Positions 27,503 to 37,062 are shown, numbered from the stretch's first letter. The stretch: 52,898 nucleotides of DNA from Bacteroidota bacterium (GCA_023416995.1 JAEZGI010000019.1:1-52898), one strand, 5' to 3'. Notes: generated from the sequence alone by a model not told the origin. Made by a program: numbers and translations.

Positions 27503-28678
27503 TCAGCCTGTCTTGCCCGGGGTAAAACGTATTCTTTTTGCTTTAGCCTGGGCCTTGAGTGCCAGTTCACAAACCAGGAAACAATGATCCTGCCGCATAA
27601 AGGTTTGGGTTCTGTTAACAACATCGTCGCAGAAGCGCAAGGCATGTGGCAAAGAAACGGCACCGCAGTTTATGTATCGCGTTTCTTTGTTGTCTGTAAT
27701 GAACAGGTGGTCCGCACCTTCCCGGCCGGCCAGATCGATGGTTTTCCGGATCTCAATGTAACCTTCTGTTCCTAGTATGGTAATTCGCATATCACCGGAG
27801 GTCTTCAATCCATCAGGGCTGAACCAGTCTAACCGCAGGTACCCAGTGCCAGCGTTGCCGGTAAACATAGCATCGCCAAAGTCTTCGAAACCGCGATGTT
27901 GAGGATGATTAAAATTTCCTGTTTGTGCAGCTACGATGTCAACTTTTGTAGAACCGGTATAAGCCAGGAACTCATCGAACTGGTGAGAACCGATATCGGT
28001 AATAATTCCACCGTAATATTTTGTATTGAAAAACCAGGCTGGTCTTGCCGGTGCGTTGATTCGATGCGGGGCGAGGGAAATGGTTTGAAGAACTTTGCCG
28101 ATGGCGCCGCTGTTAACTAAAGCTTCGGCCTTAAATGCAGTGCGGCTTTCGAGTCTGCCAAACAGCACGGCAAAAATCTTGTTGGTAGCTTTTTGAACTT
28201 TGCGAACGCTGGCAAGTTGCTGTAAAGAAGTAATACCCGGCTTATCGGTTAAAAAGTCCTTGTCGTGTTGCATGGCGGCAATGCCGATTCCCGCACGTTC
28301 TTCAGGAATTGCGGCACAAACAATCACCTGGATTGATTTATCCTGCATGATCTCTTCCTGGAACCGCGCCTGCCTGATGCCAGGGTATCGTTTAGCAAAA
28401 GCTTCGGCCAGGTCGTTCTCCTTTGCAAAAAATGCAACAAACTCTCCGCCCCCCTTTTGAACCAATGCAATCTGCGCGTGTATATGATTATGATTGATTC
28501 CTATAACGGCAAAGCGTAACCGCGTAGCGCCGTTCCATGACATGAACTTTTCGCTTGCGGTGTTGTGCTCCGGCGCTGCTGTCAGCACCCCGGGTAACCC
28601 CGAAAGCAAACTGATGCCACCCAAAGTGGTACCAGCTTGCTTTAAAAATTCGCGTCGGTTATTTTGTGATTCTTTCAT
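27503..28678 (-). CDS. Tat-signal Gfo/Idh/MocA-family protein
   Basis: NAD(P)-binding protein of the Gfo/Idh/MocA fold (391 aa) with a Tat-like leader (NRREFLKQAG, about 8-17) predicting periplasmic or membrane-attached location after folding. The Rossmann start is RFAVIGINHNH; the usual EKP triad region reads LTDKPG, and DIGSHQFDEFLAY supplies the conserved His of the second domain. Exported members of this fold include NAD-dependent glycosidases (GH109, alpha-GalNAc-ase), but this protein is shorter than those. It is 1 bp after the esterase-like gene and is probably co-transcribed with it. The substrate is unknown. Confidence 0.82.
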   Translation of the reverse strand: MKESQNNRREFLKQAGTTLGGISLLSGLPGVLTAAPEHNTASEKFMSWNGATRLRFAVIGINHNHIHAQIALVQKGGGEFVAFFAKENDLAEAFAKRYPGIRQARFQEEIMQDKSIQVIVCAAIPEERAGIGIAAMQHDKDFLTDKPGITSLQQLASVRKVQKATNKIFAVLFGRLESRTAFKAEALVNSGAIGKVLQTISLAPHRINAPARPAWFFNTKYYGGIITDIGSHQFDEFLAYTGSTKVDIVAAQTGNFNHPQHRGFEDFGDAMFTGNAGTGYLRLDWFSPDGLKTSGDMRITILGTEGYIEIRKTIDLAGREGADHLFITDNKETRYINCGAVSLPHALRFCDDVVNRTQTFMRQDHCFLVCELALKAQAKAKRIRFTPGKTG

Positions 28679-28679
28679 C

Positions 28680-29963
28680 TCAGGCTTTTAACCAGCGATC
28701 AAACCAGGCAAATGCCTCAACCTGCATATCCTTATCAAACTTATGTAAGCCAGGATAGTACGAGGTTTTAAATTTATCGGCTGCACCGGCTTTTTTGTAA
28801 ACTTCCTTCAGAATTGCCTCTGCTCTTTGCATTTCAGGCAAAGTGTATAATTGATCCTCGCTGTCATTCAACACAAGCGTTGGCAACGGAACCCGAAGTC
28901 CCATGATTTCGGGGAAGTCCATTTCGTTTGGTAAAATCGGCACATAAGCCATCCAGGTATGGGTGAAGGCTTTATTGAGAATAAAGTCGGTCCAGGTTGT
29001 AGTGAAGCCAACGTTGATGGCGCATTTGATGCGCGGATCGATGCCGGCCATAAATGCAGTTCTCAAACCTCCTCCTGATAAACCGGCGCATCCGATCTTG
29101 TTTGCATCAACATCAGTGCGATTACATAAAATGTCAAGCGCTACCTTGTCTTCAGCAAAAAACACTCCCGGCCAGGTCGTGCCGGCTGAAAAGAGTGACT
29201 TGGCCATGATCGGTTCATGTGCCGCGGCCCATGTATTATAAACGCCGATGCTTTCATTATCGTCAGGACTGCCATCTTTCAATCCATTACGAAGCCGCAC
29301 AGGAACATCGCCGATCATCACACGACGGCTTCCGAAAGTAAATGCATCCGAAACAAGCACGGCATAACCTTTTTTGGCAAGGTCATTTGCCCATGCGGTC
29401 CCGGTATAATATTTATCCTGGTGCGCTTTCATCAACGGGTGCTGGTTATCTGAAACTTTTGTAATCTTATGGCAGCCAAAATATTTATTGCCACCATGAT
29501 CATGGAAACCAAGTATCCCCGGCAGTTTGCCTTTTGCATTCGCAGGTTTCAAAAGAATGGCTTCTGTGGGTCGCCCGTATGGCAACTGCCAGGTCAATTC
29601 TTCTATATGAAGGCCATCGTATTCATATTGTTTGTGTACGGTAACCTTCGGAGTAGCGCCAAGTTCAGGCGCTTCGATACGTTCCATTAATCGCTGCTTT
29701 GCCTTTTTGCGCCACGTATCTACATTTCGAAATTCAGGTCTCCGAAAAGATAGCGACGGTATGCGGTTGCGATTGATGGCATCTGCCCATTGCCCATACG
29801 GACCTATGATACTGAGACCGCTGTCATCCTGGTCACCACCCTGGGTGAAAGATGGATTATCCGCATCCCGTGGAAGCGAATTTTCCGCAAACAGATTCGA
29901 TTGGGCCAGGCCGATGCCGGTAAGACCAACGTATTTAAGAAAGTTCCTGCGATTGTTGGGCAT
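28680..29963 (-). CDS. Tat-type esterase-like alpha/beta hydrolase
   Basis: Alpha/beta hydrolase of 427 aa with a Tat-like leader (NRRNFLKYVG). The catalytic core shows GILGFHDHGGNKY (oxyanion strand), nucleophile Ser in GCAGLSGGGLR, acid Asp near LVLNDSEDQLY and His in YPGLHKFD. The long insertion after LVSDAFTFGSRR and the arrangement resemble secreted acetyl-xylan-esterase or dienelactone-hydrolase-like proteins of sugar utilisation loci. It could remove acyl groups from the glycan. It sits 23 bp downstream of DeoR copy 2 and 1 bp before the Gfo/Idh gene. Exact substrate unknown. Confidence 0.78.
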   Translation of the reverse strand: MPNNRRNFLKYVGLTGIGLAQSNLFAENSLPRDADNPSFTQGGDQDDSGLSIIGPYGQWADAINRNRIPSLSFRRPEFRNVDTWRKKAKQRLMERIEAPELGATPKVTVHKQYEYDGLHIEELTWQLPYGRPTEAILLKPANAKGKLPGILGFHDHGGNKYFGCHKITKVSDNQHPLMKAHQDKYYTGTAWANDLAKKGYAVLVSDAFTFGSRRVMIGDVPVRLRNGLKDGSPDDNESIGVYNTWAAAHEPIMAKSLFSAGTTWPGVFFAEDKVALDILCNRTDVDANKIGCAGLSGGGLRTAFMAGIDPRIKCAINVGFTTTWTDFILNKAFTHTWMAYVPILPNEMDFPEIMGLRVPLPTLVLNDSEDQLYTLPEMQRAEAILKEVYKKAGAADKFKTSYYPGLHKFDKDMQVEAFAWFDRWLKA

Positions 29964-29986
29964 ATGCTGAGAATTTAAATGACGGG

Positions 29987-30769
29987 TTATGGAGCGATGA
30001 TAAGTTGGATGCCTGCGGTTTCAAGCTTTTTGCGGTCCTCTTCGGGGATGCCTGAATCGGTTACCACGATGTCAACAGCGTTTATGGGTGCTATGAAAGC
30101 GAAACTTCTTTTGTGAAACTTACTTGAGTCAGTAACTACAATCACTTGTTTGGCCACTGAAATCATAACCCGGTTCAAATGGGCTTCTTCAACGTTGGGT
30201 GTCGACAGGCCAAATGTACTGTTGAATCCATCCACCGCTAAAAACAGCTTGTCGCAAAAGTAATTTTTGAAGCTTTCTTCGGCTGTTGTTCCTACGAGCG
30301 ACAAAGAATTTTTGCGGAGGAAGCCACCCGGCACAATCACATTCACATGTTCGTGTTCAACAAGTTTGTTTGCGATGTTTAAAGCGTTGGTGATAACCGT
30401 TAGTGAGCTTATGCTGGGAAGATGGTTGTTAATTTCCATGGTAGTGGTGCCCGAATCAAGAATGATCGTGTCGCCATCCTGGATCAAGGCAGCAGCCGCT
30501 TTCCCGATCCGGAGCTTCTCCTGGTAATGCATTTTATTTTTCTCGGAAAGGCTAACTTCCGTACCCACTCTTTCCATCTTGATGGCCCCGCCCCGCGCCC
30601 GGATGAGCATGTTTTTCTGTTCGAGCCAGTTGAGGTCATTCCGGATGGTTACTTCACTTACCCCAAGTCCTTTACTAAGAGAGGTTACGTCCAATTGTCC
30701 TTCAGCCTGCAATTTTTCAAGGATAAGGGTTCGGCGTTCTACAGTAGAAACAGTTTTTTTCATTTCCAT
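29987..30769 (-). CDS. DeoR-family transcriptional regulator (copy 2)
   Basis: Repressor of 260 aa, paralog of the regulator at 26594-27370. The HTH has LGVSEVTIRNDLNWLEQKNMLIRARGG (about 28-55) and the sensor domain has IILDSGTTTMEI, VITNALNIA and LSTPNVEEAHLNR. The sequence begins MEMKK; Met3 is an equally good start. It is the first gene of the minus-strand operon and lies divergent to the GH123 gene, with a candidate operator in the shared promoter region (30897-30912), a typical autoregulatory layout. Confidence 0.88.
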   Translation of the reverse strand: MEMKKTVSTVERRTLILEKLQAEGQLDVTSLSKGLGVSEVTIRNDLNWLEQKNMLIRARGGAIKMERVGTEVSLSEKNKMHYQEKLRIGKAAAALIQDGDTIILDSGTTTMEINNHLPSISSLTVITNALNIANKLVEHEHVNVIVPGGFLRKNSLSLVGTTAEESFKNYFCDKLFLAVDGFNSTFGLSTPNVEEAHLNRVMISVAKQVIVVTDSSKFHKRSFAFIAPINAVDIVVTDSGIPEEDRKKLETAGIQLIIAP

Positions 30770-30896
30770 ATTTCAGCAGTGTTAATCAGCTTATTGTTGC
30801 ATCAGAAAGCAAAAGGCTGAGGAACCGGGCGCACGGTTCCGTTAGGATAGCAAAATAATAAAAAATAAGTAAATGAAAGGAAATTGACACTTTATT

Positions 30897-30918
30897 ATTT
30901 CGAAAACTTTCGTATCGG
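30897..30918. promoter_or_regulatory. Candidate DeoR operator (site 2)
   Basis: The core ATTTCGAAAACTTTCG (30897-30912) resembles site 1 (19239-19255): the same 9-bp start ATTTCGAAA and a TTTCG end, with one base of spacing difference. It lies in the divergent region between DeoR copy 2 and the GH123 gene, just upstream of a candidate -7 box. Confidence 0.45.
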
Positions 30919-30942
30919 ACACTTCTTTCTTGTTTTTTTACT

Positions 30943-30950
30943 TATGTTTG
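30943..30950 (+). promoter_or_regulatory. Candidate -7 box for the GH123 operon
   Basis: TATGTTTG matches the Bacteroidota TAnnTTTG consensus exactly, 42 bp before the GH123 start. No good -33 TTTG lies at the right distance; the operator-like element covers the region just upstream of it. Confidence 0.45.
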
Positions 30951-30991
30951 TAACTAACGGTTAACACTCTTTTTAGTCAAATGGTAACGAT

Positions 30992-32908
30992 ATGAGAAAA
31001 GTTCTTGCCCCCTTAATACTCATCCTGGTAACAACCCTGGTTTCTTTTGCAGCCGACGAAAACAACGATTGGAGCATTTCAGTTTTACCTTCCTCCGTTC
31101 GTATAGATCCATCGAATAACCGCATTTTTGATAAACCCTATGGCGCAGCGAATCAGTCTGCCGAAAATTCGCTTCTACAAAACAACTGGGTTTACAACGG
31201 TAAATCTGCAGGCCTGAAAGGCGCAAGGGGAGAATATGTTTCTTTTCAATTGGTACTCACCCGCAAAAATGATAAAACCCTGAGGGGCATCGATGTTTCG
31301 ATGAAACCTTTTACATCTGGTTCAACCACTTTCAGCAACCAGCCCGAACTGTTCCTGGAATGGGCGGTAGAGGTTAAATCAAAAAGCGGAGGTTACCCGA
31401 CCGCGTCTCTTGGCCGTGGATGGTATCCTGATGCATTGATACCCTTCAAATACATTCAGCAGGGTATTCAAAATCTCAAAGTGAATGGCTGGGTGTATCC
31501 TCTTGAACTACCTGATTTTAATAACCGCATCGATGATCAAAAATCAATGATCATCTGGGTGGATCAATATATTCCGTTTGAAAAATCCAACGCGCCTACA
31601 GGCACCTACTCAAGCACCATATCGGTAACGATTGAAGGCACCACCAAATCCATCCCCGTTTCACTCGAAGTCTGGGACTTTGCCGTACCAAATGAAAACC
31701 GCATGAAAGCAAGCCTTCAACACGAAGGATTTGTTAGCAACATGACCGAAAAACAGGAGCTGGAAATTTACCAGTTGATGAAACGCAACCGTGTTGGCGT
31801 GATGGATCCAACCTACGAACCAAAGCTTACAAAAAATGGCAACCAGGTTTCGCTTGACTGGAAAGATTTTGACAAACGTTTGAAGAAATATTTTACAGGC
31901 GAAGCTTTTACAAAAGAACAGGGTTATGATTATGGCCCGGGATACGGAACCCCGATAGAAACCTTCCTTTTGCCCTTTGATGTATATGGCAAACATGACA
32001 CACGCGGCTGGCCAGACATCGGCAAACCGAATGTTGAAAAAAATCCCGCCAACAAAGCAGTTTATGTGAATGTGATCCGCCAGGTACGGAACCATATTAA
32101 AACGATGGTGGATCCTAAAAAAACGGATCTTACTGTTTATCTTAATGGACTTGATGAATCATATTTTCCTGAAGCCTGGGACAGGATGAAATACTACGGG
32201 GAGTTGTTCAGGAAAGAGTATCCGGAAACTTCGTTCCGCGTAGATGGAAGTTACAATGACAGTGCGATGCGTGTGATTGAAAGGGCCATCAGTTCATGGG
32301 CCGTTCATACAATCGATTTCGACAAAACCAAGTTCGATAAATATGCACGCATGGGCATAAAACAATGGATCTACGGCCCGATGATTTATGAAAGTAAGAT
32401 CAATAGCTGGGTCGGAAGTACAACCTTCACCGACCTGCCTTTAGTAAACGATCGCGCTATCAGCTGGACCACCTGGAAATATGATGCACATTCCTGGTTA
32501 AGCTGGGGCATAGGCGCAGGATGGAAAGCAGCCTGGTATGATACCGAAACCTGGAAAAGTGTAAATGATGGTGGACATGCCGATGGGTATGCTGAAAAAA
32601 AATTAAATGGTAACGGGATGTTGTTGTATAGCCCCGGTATCGTTCCAAATGTAAAAGGACCTTGCCCTTCTATACGTTTAAAAGCAATGCGCGATGGCAT
32701 CCAGGAATATGAATACTTAAGACTGGCTAAAGAAGGTGGTATCAGCGAAACAACGATAGATGAGATTGTAAACAGCCTGGTTAATCAGCCTTTTGGCGAA
32801 GCTTCGATGAGTAAACTGGATGTATGGAACTATGATCCTCAGAAATGGGATGAAACGAGGATCAGGCTGGGAGAACTTATTTCAAAAAAGTTGTCCAACA
32901 AAAAATAA
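30992..32908 (+). CDS. GH123/DUF4091 beta-N-acetylgalactosaminidase-like
   Basis: Secreted glycosidase-like protein of 638 aa with a signal peptide (about 1-21). The C-terminal part has the DUF4091 pattern of family GH123 (LLYSPG, PCPSIRLKAMRDGIQEYEYL). A catalytic Asp-Glu pair is visible as Asp388-Glu389 in NGLDESYF, as required for substrate-assisted hydrolysis of beta-GalNAc; ISSWAVHTIDF and WIYGPMIYES are further barrel segments. The N-terminal beta region (about 40-240) precedes the barrel. It is the first gene of the long plus-strand operon, and this specificity is the main basis for reading the locus as a GalNAc system. Biochemical specificity is inferred from family. Confidence 0.8.
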   Translation: MRKVLAPLILILVTTLVSFAADENNDWSISVLPSSVRIDPSNNRIFDKPYGAANQSAENSLLQNNWVYNGKSAGLKGARGEYVSFQLVLTRKNDKTLRGIDVSMKPFTSGSTTFSNQPELFLEWAVEVKSKSGGYPTASLGRGWYPDALIPFKYIQQGIQNLKVNGWVYPLELPDFNNRIDDQKSMIIWVDQYIPFEKSNAPTGTYSSTISVTIEGTTKSIPVSLEVWDFAVPNENRMKASLQHEGFVSNMTEKQELEIYQLMKRNRVGVMDPTYEPKLTKNGNQVSLDWKDFDKRLKKYFTGEAFTKEQGYDYGPGYGTPIETFLLPFDVYGKHDTRGWPDIGKPNVEKNPANKAVYVNVIRQVRNHIKTMVDPKKTDLTVYLNGLDESYFPEAWDRMKYYGELFRKEYPETSFRVDGSYNDSAMRVIERAISSWAVHTIDFDKTKFDKYARMGIKQWIYGPMIYESKINSWVGSTTFTDLPLVNDRAISWTTWKYDAHSWLSWGIGAGWKAAWYDTETWKSVNDGGHADGYAEKKLNGNGMLLYSPGIVPNVKGPCPSIRLKAMRDGIQEYEYLRLAKEGGISETTIDEIVNSLVNQPFGEASMSKLDVWNYDPQKWDETRIRLGELISKKLSNKK

Positions 32909-32946
32909 TCGTGGCTTCCCTTTACAAGGGTATGATATAAACCGCA

Positions 32947-34929
32947 ATGACTAACGCTCCGCAGAAACCATCGCTTCAATTTAAAGATCTGAAAGATATC
33001 GCTTCTTTGAGTGGTGTCTCACTGTCCTTCGAGAGCAGGTTGCTGGCCTATGTACGCAGCTTTGTAGTAAGTGATAAAGATGACTATGCAGATGAAATCA
33101 TCATCATAGACGTTGATACACAACAACAGGTAACTTCATGGCAGGGCAGTGTTCCGCAATGGAGTCCAACTTCAAACCAACTTGCCTATCTCGACGCTCA
33201 CGAAGATGCAACCTATATCTGGCTGTACGATGCTGACAGCAATTCACATCGCCCGCTTGCCCCCGTATATGAATCACATTATTTCATGGGTCATCTGGCG
33301 CTTAAGAATTTTGCATGGTCACCAAACGGGTTATTTATTGCATACATAAGTGCTGACGGCGAGCCGCAAGCTTTGGATGAATCTGTGTTTGTCACAGAAG
33401 GTATGTTATACAAAACAAAAGGTGGACGTGTCCGGCCAACCTATGCGGATGACAAATACTCACATGTCTGGATAGCTGATGTTAACACAGGAGCAACACA
33501 ATTGCTGACAGACGGATCTTATAACGAACATTCAATTTGCTGGTCACCCGAAAGTGATCAAATCGCCTTTGTAAGTAACCGCACAGAGGACCCGGACAAT
33601 AACCAACTGTATGATCTGTACAGTGTGGATGTAAACACTAAAACAACAACCAGGTACACAACAGAGTTTGGAACCGTTCACCAACCGGCGTGGTCGCCTG
33701 ATGGGGCGCTCATCGCGTTCCTGGGAACAACTTCCAGGCTAAACACCAATGATAGTCCGGCAGAAGACACACATGTTTATACCTTACATCTTCAAAGCGG
33801 ATCAATAAAAAAAGTTTCGGCTTCGCTCGATCGCAGAGCAGAACAGGTTCGCTGGCACCCCCGTGGTGAAAAAATATACTTTACTGCCGGTGATAAGGGC
33901 ACTACAGCCATTTACCAGGCGCATGCAGATGGCAACCTGTTAGAAAAACTGGTTGGTGATCAATGCCAGGTGTTAGAGTATGTAATAGGCAACGATGGTG
34001 ATAGTGTTTATTATGTAAGTATGACGATAGATCAGCTTACTGATATCTTCAGATATAATCCTGCCTCGGGTTCAATACTGCGGCTGACCAATAATAATAA
34101 CCGCTTTACGCAGAATATCGGCTTACAAACCGCGGATACATTCTGGTTCAAAACCTTTGATGATGTCCAGGTGCAGGGATGGTTAATGAAACCTTCCGGC
34201 TTTCAGGCTGATCAAAAATATCCGCTGGTACTTGTTATTCACGGTGGGCCGCACAACATGTTTGGTTATGGATTTGAGGACCGGATGCAGCTGCTTGCAG
34301 CATCTGGTTATGGCGTTCTATATATCAATCCGCGGGGAAGTCATGGCTATGGCCAGGCTTTCTCCCGCGGTTGTGTAATGGCCTGGGGCGAGGGTGATTA
34401 CCTCGATCTGATGGCTGGTGTGGACGCAGCACTGCAAAACAACAAATGGATCGATGCTGATCGATTAGGCGTCACGGGTCAGAGCTATGGCGGCTATATG
34501 AGCAACCGAATCATCACAAAAACCAATCGGTTCAAAGCCGCAGTGGTTGATGGAGGGCTCAGCAACCTGATCAGTTTTGCAGGTACATCGTTGTATCATT
34601 CATTGATGGAGTCTGAGTTCGATGGCAGCGCATATGATAACTTTTCCATCCTGTGGAAATGCTCACCATTGAAAGATGTGAAAAATGTAACAACACCAAC
34701 GCTTATCCTGCATGGTGAAAGGGATTATGAAGTGCCTGCCGCACAGGGAGAAGAGATGTACATAGCTTTGAAAAAGCTGGGTGTCCAAACAAAGTTAGTT
34801 TTATACAAAGGTGAGGGGCACGGATGGCGACCCGATCTTAAACCGGCCAATCGTTTGGACCTTTTTAAAAGAATGATTGAATGGTTCGATAATTATCTTA
34901 GACCAGCTGGTAAACCGCTGCGTAATTAA
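32947..34929 (+). CDS. S9-family prolyl-oligopeptidase-like peptidase
   Basis: Serine peptidase of clan SC, family S9 (660 aa), of the acylaminoacyl-peptidase/dipeptidyl-peptidase type. The N-terminal part is a beta propeller (WSPTSNQLAYLD, WSPNGLFIAYIS, WSPESDQIAFVSN, WSPDGALIAFLG). The catalytic domain begins near residue 395. Triad residues are Ser513 in GQSYGGYMS, Asp593 in GERDYEVP and His625 in GEGHGW. No signal peptide is visible, so a cytoplasmic location is likely; it might hydrolyse peptides left after deglycosylation of glycopeptides. It lies 38 bp after GH123 in the same operon. Confidence 0.9.
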   Translation: MTNAPQKPSLQFKDLKDIASLSGVSLSFESRLLAYVRSFVVSDKDDYADEIIIIDVDTQQQVTSWQGSVPQWSPTSNQLAYLDAHEDATYIWLYDADSNSHRPLAPVYESHYFMGHLALKNFAWSPNGLFIAYISADGEPQALDESVFVTEGMLYKTKGGRVRPTYADDKYSHVWIADVNTGATQLLTDGSYNEHSICWSPESDQIAFVSNRTEDPDNNQLYDLYSVDVNTKTTTRYTTEFGTVHQPAWSPDGALIAFLGTTSRLNTNDSPAEDTHVYTLHLQSGSIKKVSASLDRRAEQVRWHPRGEKIYFTAGDKGTTAIYQAHADGNLLEKLVGDQCQVLEYVIGNDGDSVYYVSMTIDQLTDIFRYNPASGSILRLTNNNNRFTQNIGLQTADTFWFKTFDDVQVQGWLMKPSGFQADQKYPLVLVIHGGPHNMFGYGFEDRMQLLAASGYGVLYINPRGSHGYGQAFSRGCVMAWGEGDYLDLMAGVDAALQNNKWIDADRLGVTGQSYGGYMSNRIITKTNRFKAAVVDGGLSNLISFAGTSLYHSLMESEFDGSAYDNFSILWKCSPLKDVKNVTTPTLILHGERDYEVPAAQGEEMYIALKKLGVQTKLVLYKGEGHGWRPDLKPANRLDLFKRMIEWFDNYLRPAGKPLRN

Positions 34930-34951
34930 CAACAACCAGGAGTGGAAGTAT

Positions 34952-35875
34952 ATGAAAACAAATAAATCGTGGATCAGCTTTGTAATAGTACACGTGCTTT
35001 TTATGGGAGTATGGGGAGCGCTGATCGAGCAACCGGAGAAAAACGGTTTTCCGGCAACCCTGGGTTATGTAGTCTGGGCGCTGACTATGCTGCCCGCTGC
35101 AGCAGTGGCGCTTTTTATAAATAAAGGCAAACTTGATTTCGACAGGAAGTCAATGTTATATGGAACACTTGCCGGTTTTCTTGGCGCAGTGGGGCAGTTG
35201 GTACTTTTCTTTACACTTAAGCTGGCACCGGCCTATATCGTGTTCCCTATCTTATCACTTACGCCGGTGGTTACCATCTTACTCGCTGTAATATTCCTCA
35301 GGGAATCTACCGGTAAACTTGGCTGGATAGGAATTGCGCTTGCTATCGTTGCAATATTGTTATTGTCATACATGCCCCCTGGCGAAACCGCGGCCAGTGG
35401 CTATCTCTGGATCGTATTCACCATCATACCGCTGGTAGCCTGGGGTGCACAAGGGTTTATTCTGCGTTTTGCAAACAGTACCATGAAAGCAGAAAGTCTT
35501 TTCTTATACATGGCGGTCAGTTCTGTGGCACTGATACCAGTGGCGCTTTGGATGACAGATTTTTCACAGCCAATCAACTATGGTCTTGACGGCCCGTACC
35601 TCGCAGCAGGTATACAGATCTTAAATGCCTTTGGTGCCTTGTGCCTGGTGTATGCTTTTCGTTACGGCAAGGCAATCGTTGTGGCACCAATGACAACCGC
35701 GTTATCGCCGGTTCTTACCGTAGCCATTTCGTTATTCATCTATTCCGTTATACCGCATCCATTGATTGTTGCCGGTATCGTGCTGGCCATTGTTTCCGCT
35801 TTGTTAATGGGCAGTGCTGAAGCTAAAATGGAAAAGAAGGAAATTCCCGGACTTAATATTGATGCGAAACCATAA
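34952..35875 (+). CDS. EamA/DMT-family transporter
   Basis: Inner-membrane protein of 307 aa with about ten hydrophobic helices and two EamA repeats (FPILSLTPVVTILLAVIFLRES in the first, APMTTALSPVLTVAISLF in the second). DMT-superfamily members export metabolites, but some import sugars. Its position between the peptidase and isomerase genes makes it the best candidate in the window for carrying free GalNAc across the inner membrane. The start at 34952 is chosen over an upstream frame because the 25 extra residues run inside the peptidase gene and are not membrane-like. Confidence 0.82.
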   Translation: MKTNKSWISFVIVHVLFMGVWGALIEQPEKNGFPATLGYVVWALTMLPAAAVALFINKGKLDFDRKSMLYGTLAGFLGAVGQLVLFFTLKLAPAYIVFPILSLTPVVTILLAVIFLRESTGKLGWIGIALAIVAILLLSYMPPGETAASGYLWIVFTIIPLVAWGAQGFILRFANSTMKAESLFLYMAVSSVALIPVALWMTDFSQPINYGLDGPYLAAGIQILNAFGALCLVYAFRYGKAIVVAPMTTALSPVLTVAISLFIYSVIPHPLIVAGIVLAIVSALLMGSAEAKMEKKEIPGLNIDAKP

Positions 35876-35895
35876 AACCGAATCTTAAGAAAAAT

Positions 35896-37062
35896 ATGCC
35901 ATACTTAGAACTTCAAGAGGATGAACTGGAACAAAAGGGTGCCCTGAACACCGCCATGGAAATTGCGGGCCAACCCATGTTGTGGCAGGAAGTGTATGAC
36001 CTGGTCCGTTCCCAGAAAACCGCCATACAAAAGTTTATAAATCCTTTGCTGGCCGATACAAATCTGAGGATCATATTAAGTGGTGCAGGATCTTCCGCAT
36101 ATATCGGCGAGTCAGCCTGTGGTTTGGTTCAGGCTAACACCGGCCGGTTAACACAGGCTATTGCCACCACCGATCTTATCACGCATCCGCAGTTACACTT
36201 TATAAAGGACCGACCTACATTGCTCGTATCATTTGCCCGCTCGGGTGATAGCCCCGAAAGTGTTGCGGCGGTGAACCTGGCGAATGAGTATTGCAATAAT
36301 ATTTTTCACCTGATCATTACCTGCAACCGTAACGGCCGGCTGGTACAAAACCATTCAAGCAACAGCTATAGTCTTGTTTTACCGGAACGTGCAAATGATA
36401 AGAGTCTTGTAATGACCGGTAGTTTTACCGGTATGTTATTATCAGTGATCCTGGTTTCCAGGATTAACATGATTGAAAATATGCAGGCGCACTTGCAGGC
36501 ATTGATAAGGGAGGCAAATGAACTGCTGGGAAACTATCTCCCAAAACTCAGATCCGTTGCAGAGCAATCATACGAACGCGTGGTGTTCCTTGGCTCGGGT
36601 CCTTCACTTGGAATAGCGCGTGAATGTCATTTGAAACTGCAGGAGATGACGGACGGCAAAGTAATCTGTAAACACGATTCGTTTCTGGGTTTCCGCCACG
36701 GCCCACGGGCAGTTTTGAATGAACGCTCCCTGGTGGTTTACCTGCTGTCGCATGATGAGCACGTGTTGTTATATGAAAGGGATCTTTGCTTATCAATAGA
36801 TGCTGATGCACGTCACATACCATCTGTCAGTTTCAATCATGATATTGATAAGTTGCAACACTCGGTGCTTGCTATAACCTTCCCGGAGACGAACAGGGAA
36901 ACCGCAGAGCTGGCATTTATAAATGCAACATTATCCGGGCAGTTGTTTGGTTTTTATCATTCAATGCATCTGGGTCTGAAGCCGGATAATCCATCTGTGT
37001 CTGGCTCGATAAGCCGGGTTGTGCAGGGCGTTACTATTTATCCGGACCCACTTACTGTATAA
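35896..37062 (+). CDS. agaS: SIS-domain AgaS-like sugar isomerase (copy 2)
   Basis: Double SIS-domain protein of 388 aa, paralog of 18023-19192. It has ILSGAGSSAYIGES, the phosphosugar loop SFARSGDSPES, ANDKSLVMTGSFTGM, FLGSGPSLGIA, DSFLGFRHGPR and NPSVSGSISRVV. The SSAYIGES segment is closer to the canonical AgaS form than copy 1. Its predicted reaction is deamination/isomerisation of galactosamine-6-phosphate to tagatose-6-phosphate. It is followed 42 bp later by the PfkB kinase. Two copies in one locus may serve different phosphosugars or expression conditions. Confidence 0.86.
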   Translation: MPYLELQEDELEQKGALNTAMEIAGQPMLWQEVYDLVRSQKTAIQKFINPLLADTNLRIILSGAGSSAYIGESACGLVQANTGRLTQAIATTDLITHPQLHFIKDRPTLLVSFARSGDSPESVAAVNLANEYCNNIFHLIITCNRNGRLVQNHSSNSYSLVLPERANDKSLVMTGSFTGMLLSVILVSRINMIENMQAHLQALIREANELLGNYLPKLRSVAEQSYERVVFLGSGPSLGIARECHLKLQEMTDGKVICKHDSFLGFRHGPRAVLNERSLVVYLLSHDEHVLLYERDLCLSIDADARHIPSVSFNHDIDKLQHSVLAITFPETNRETAELAFINATLSGQLFGFYHSMHLGLKPDNPSVSGSISRVVQGVTIYPDPLTV

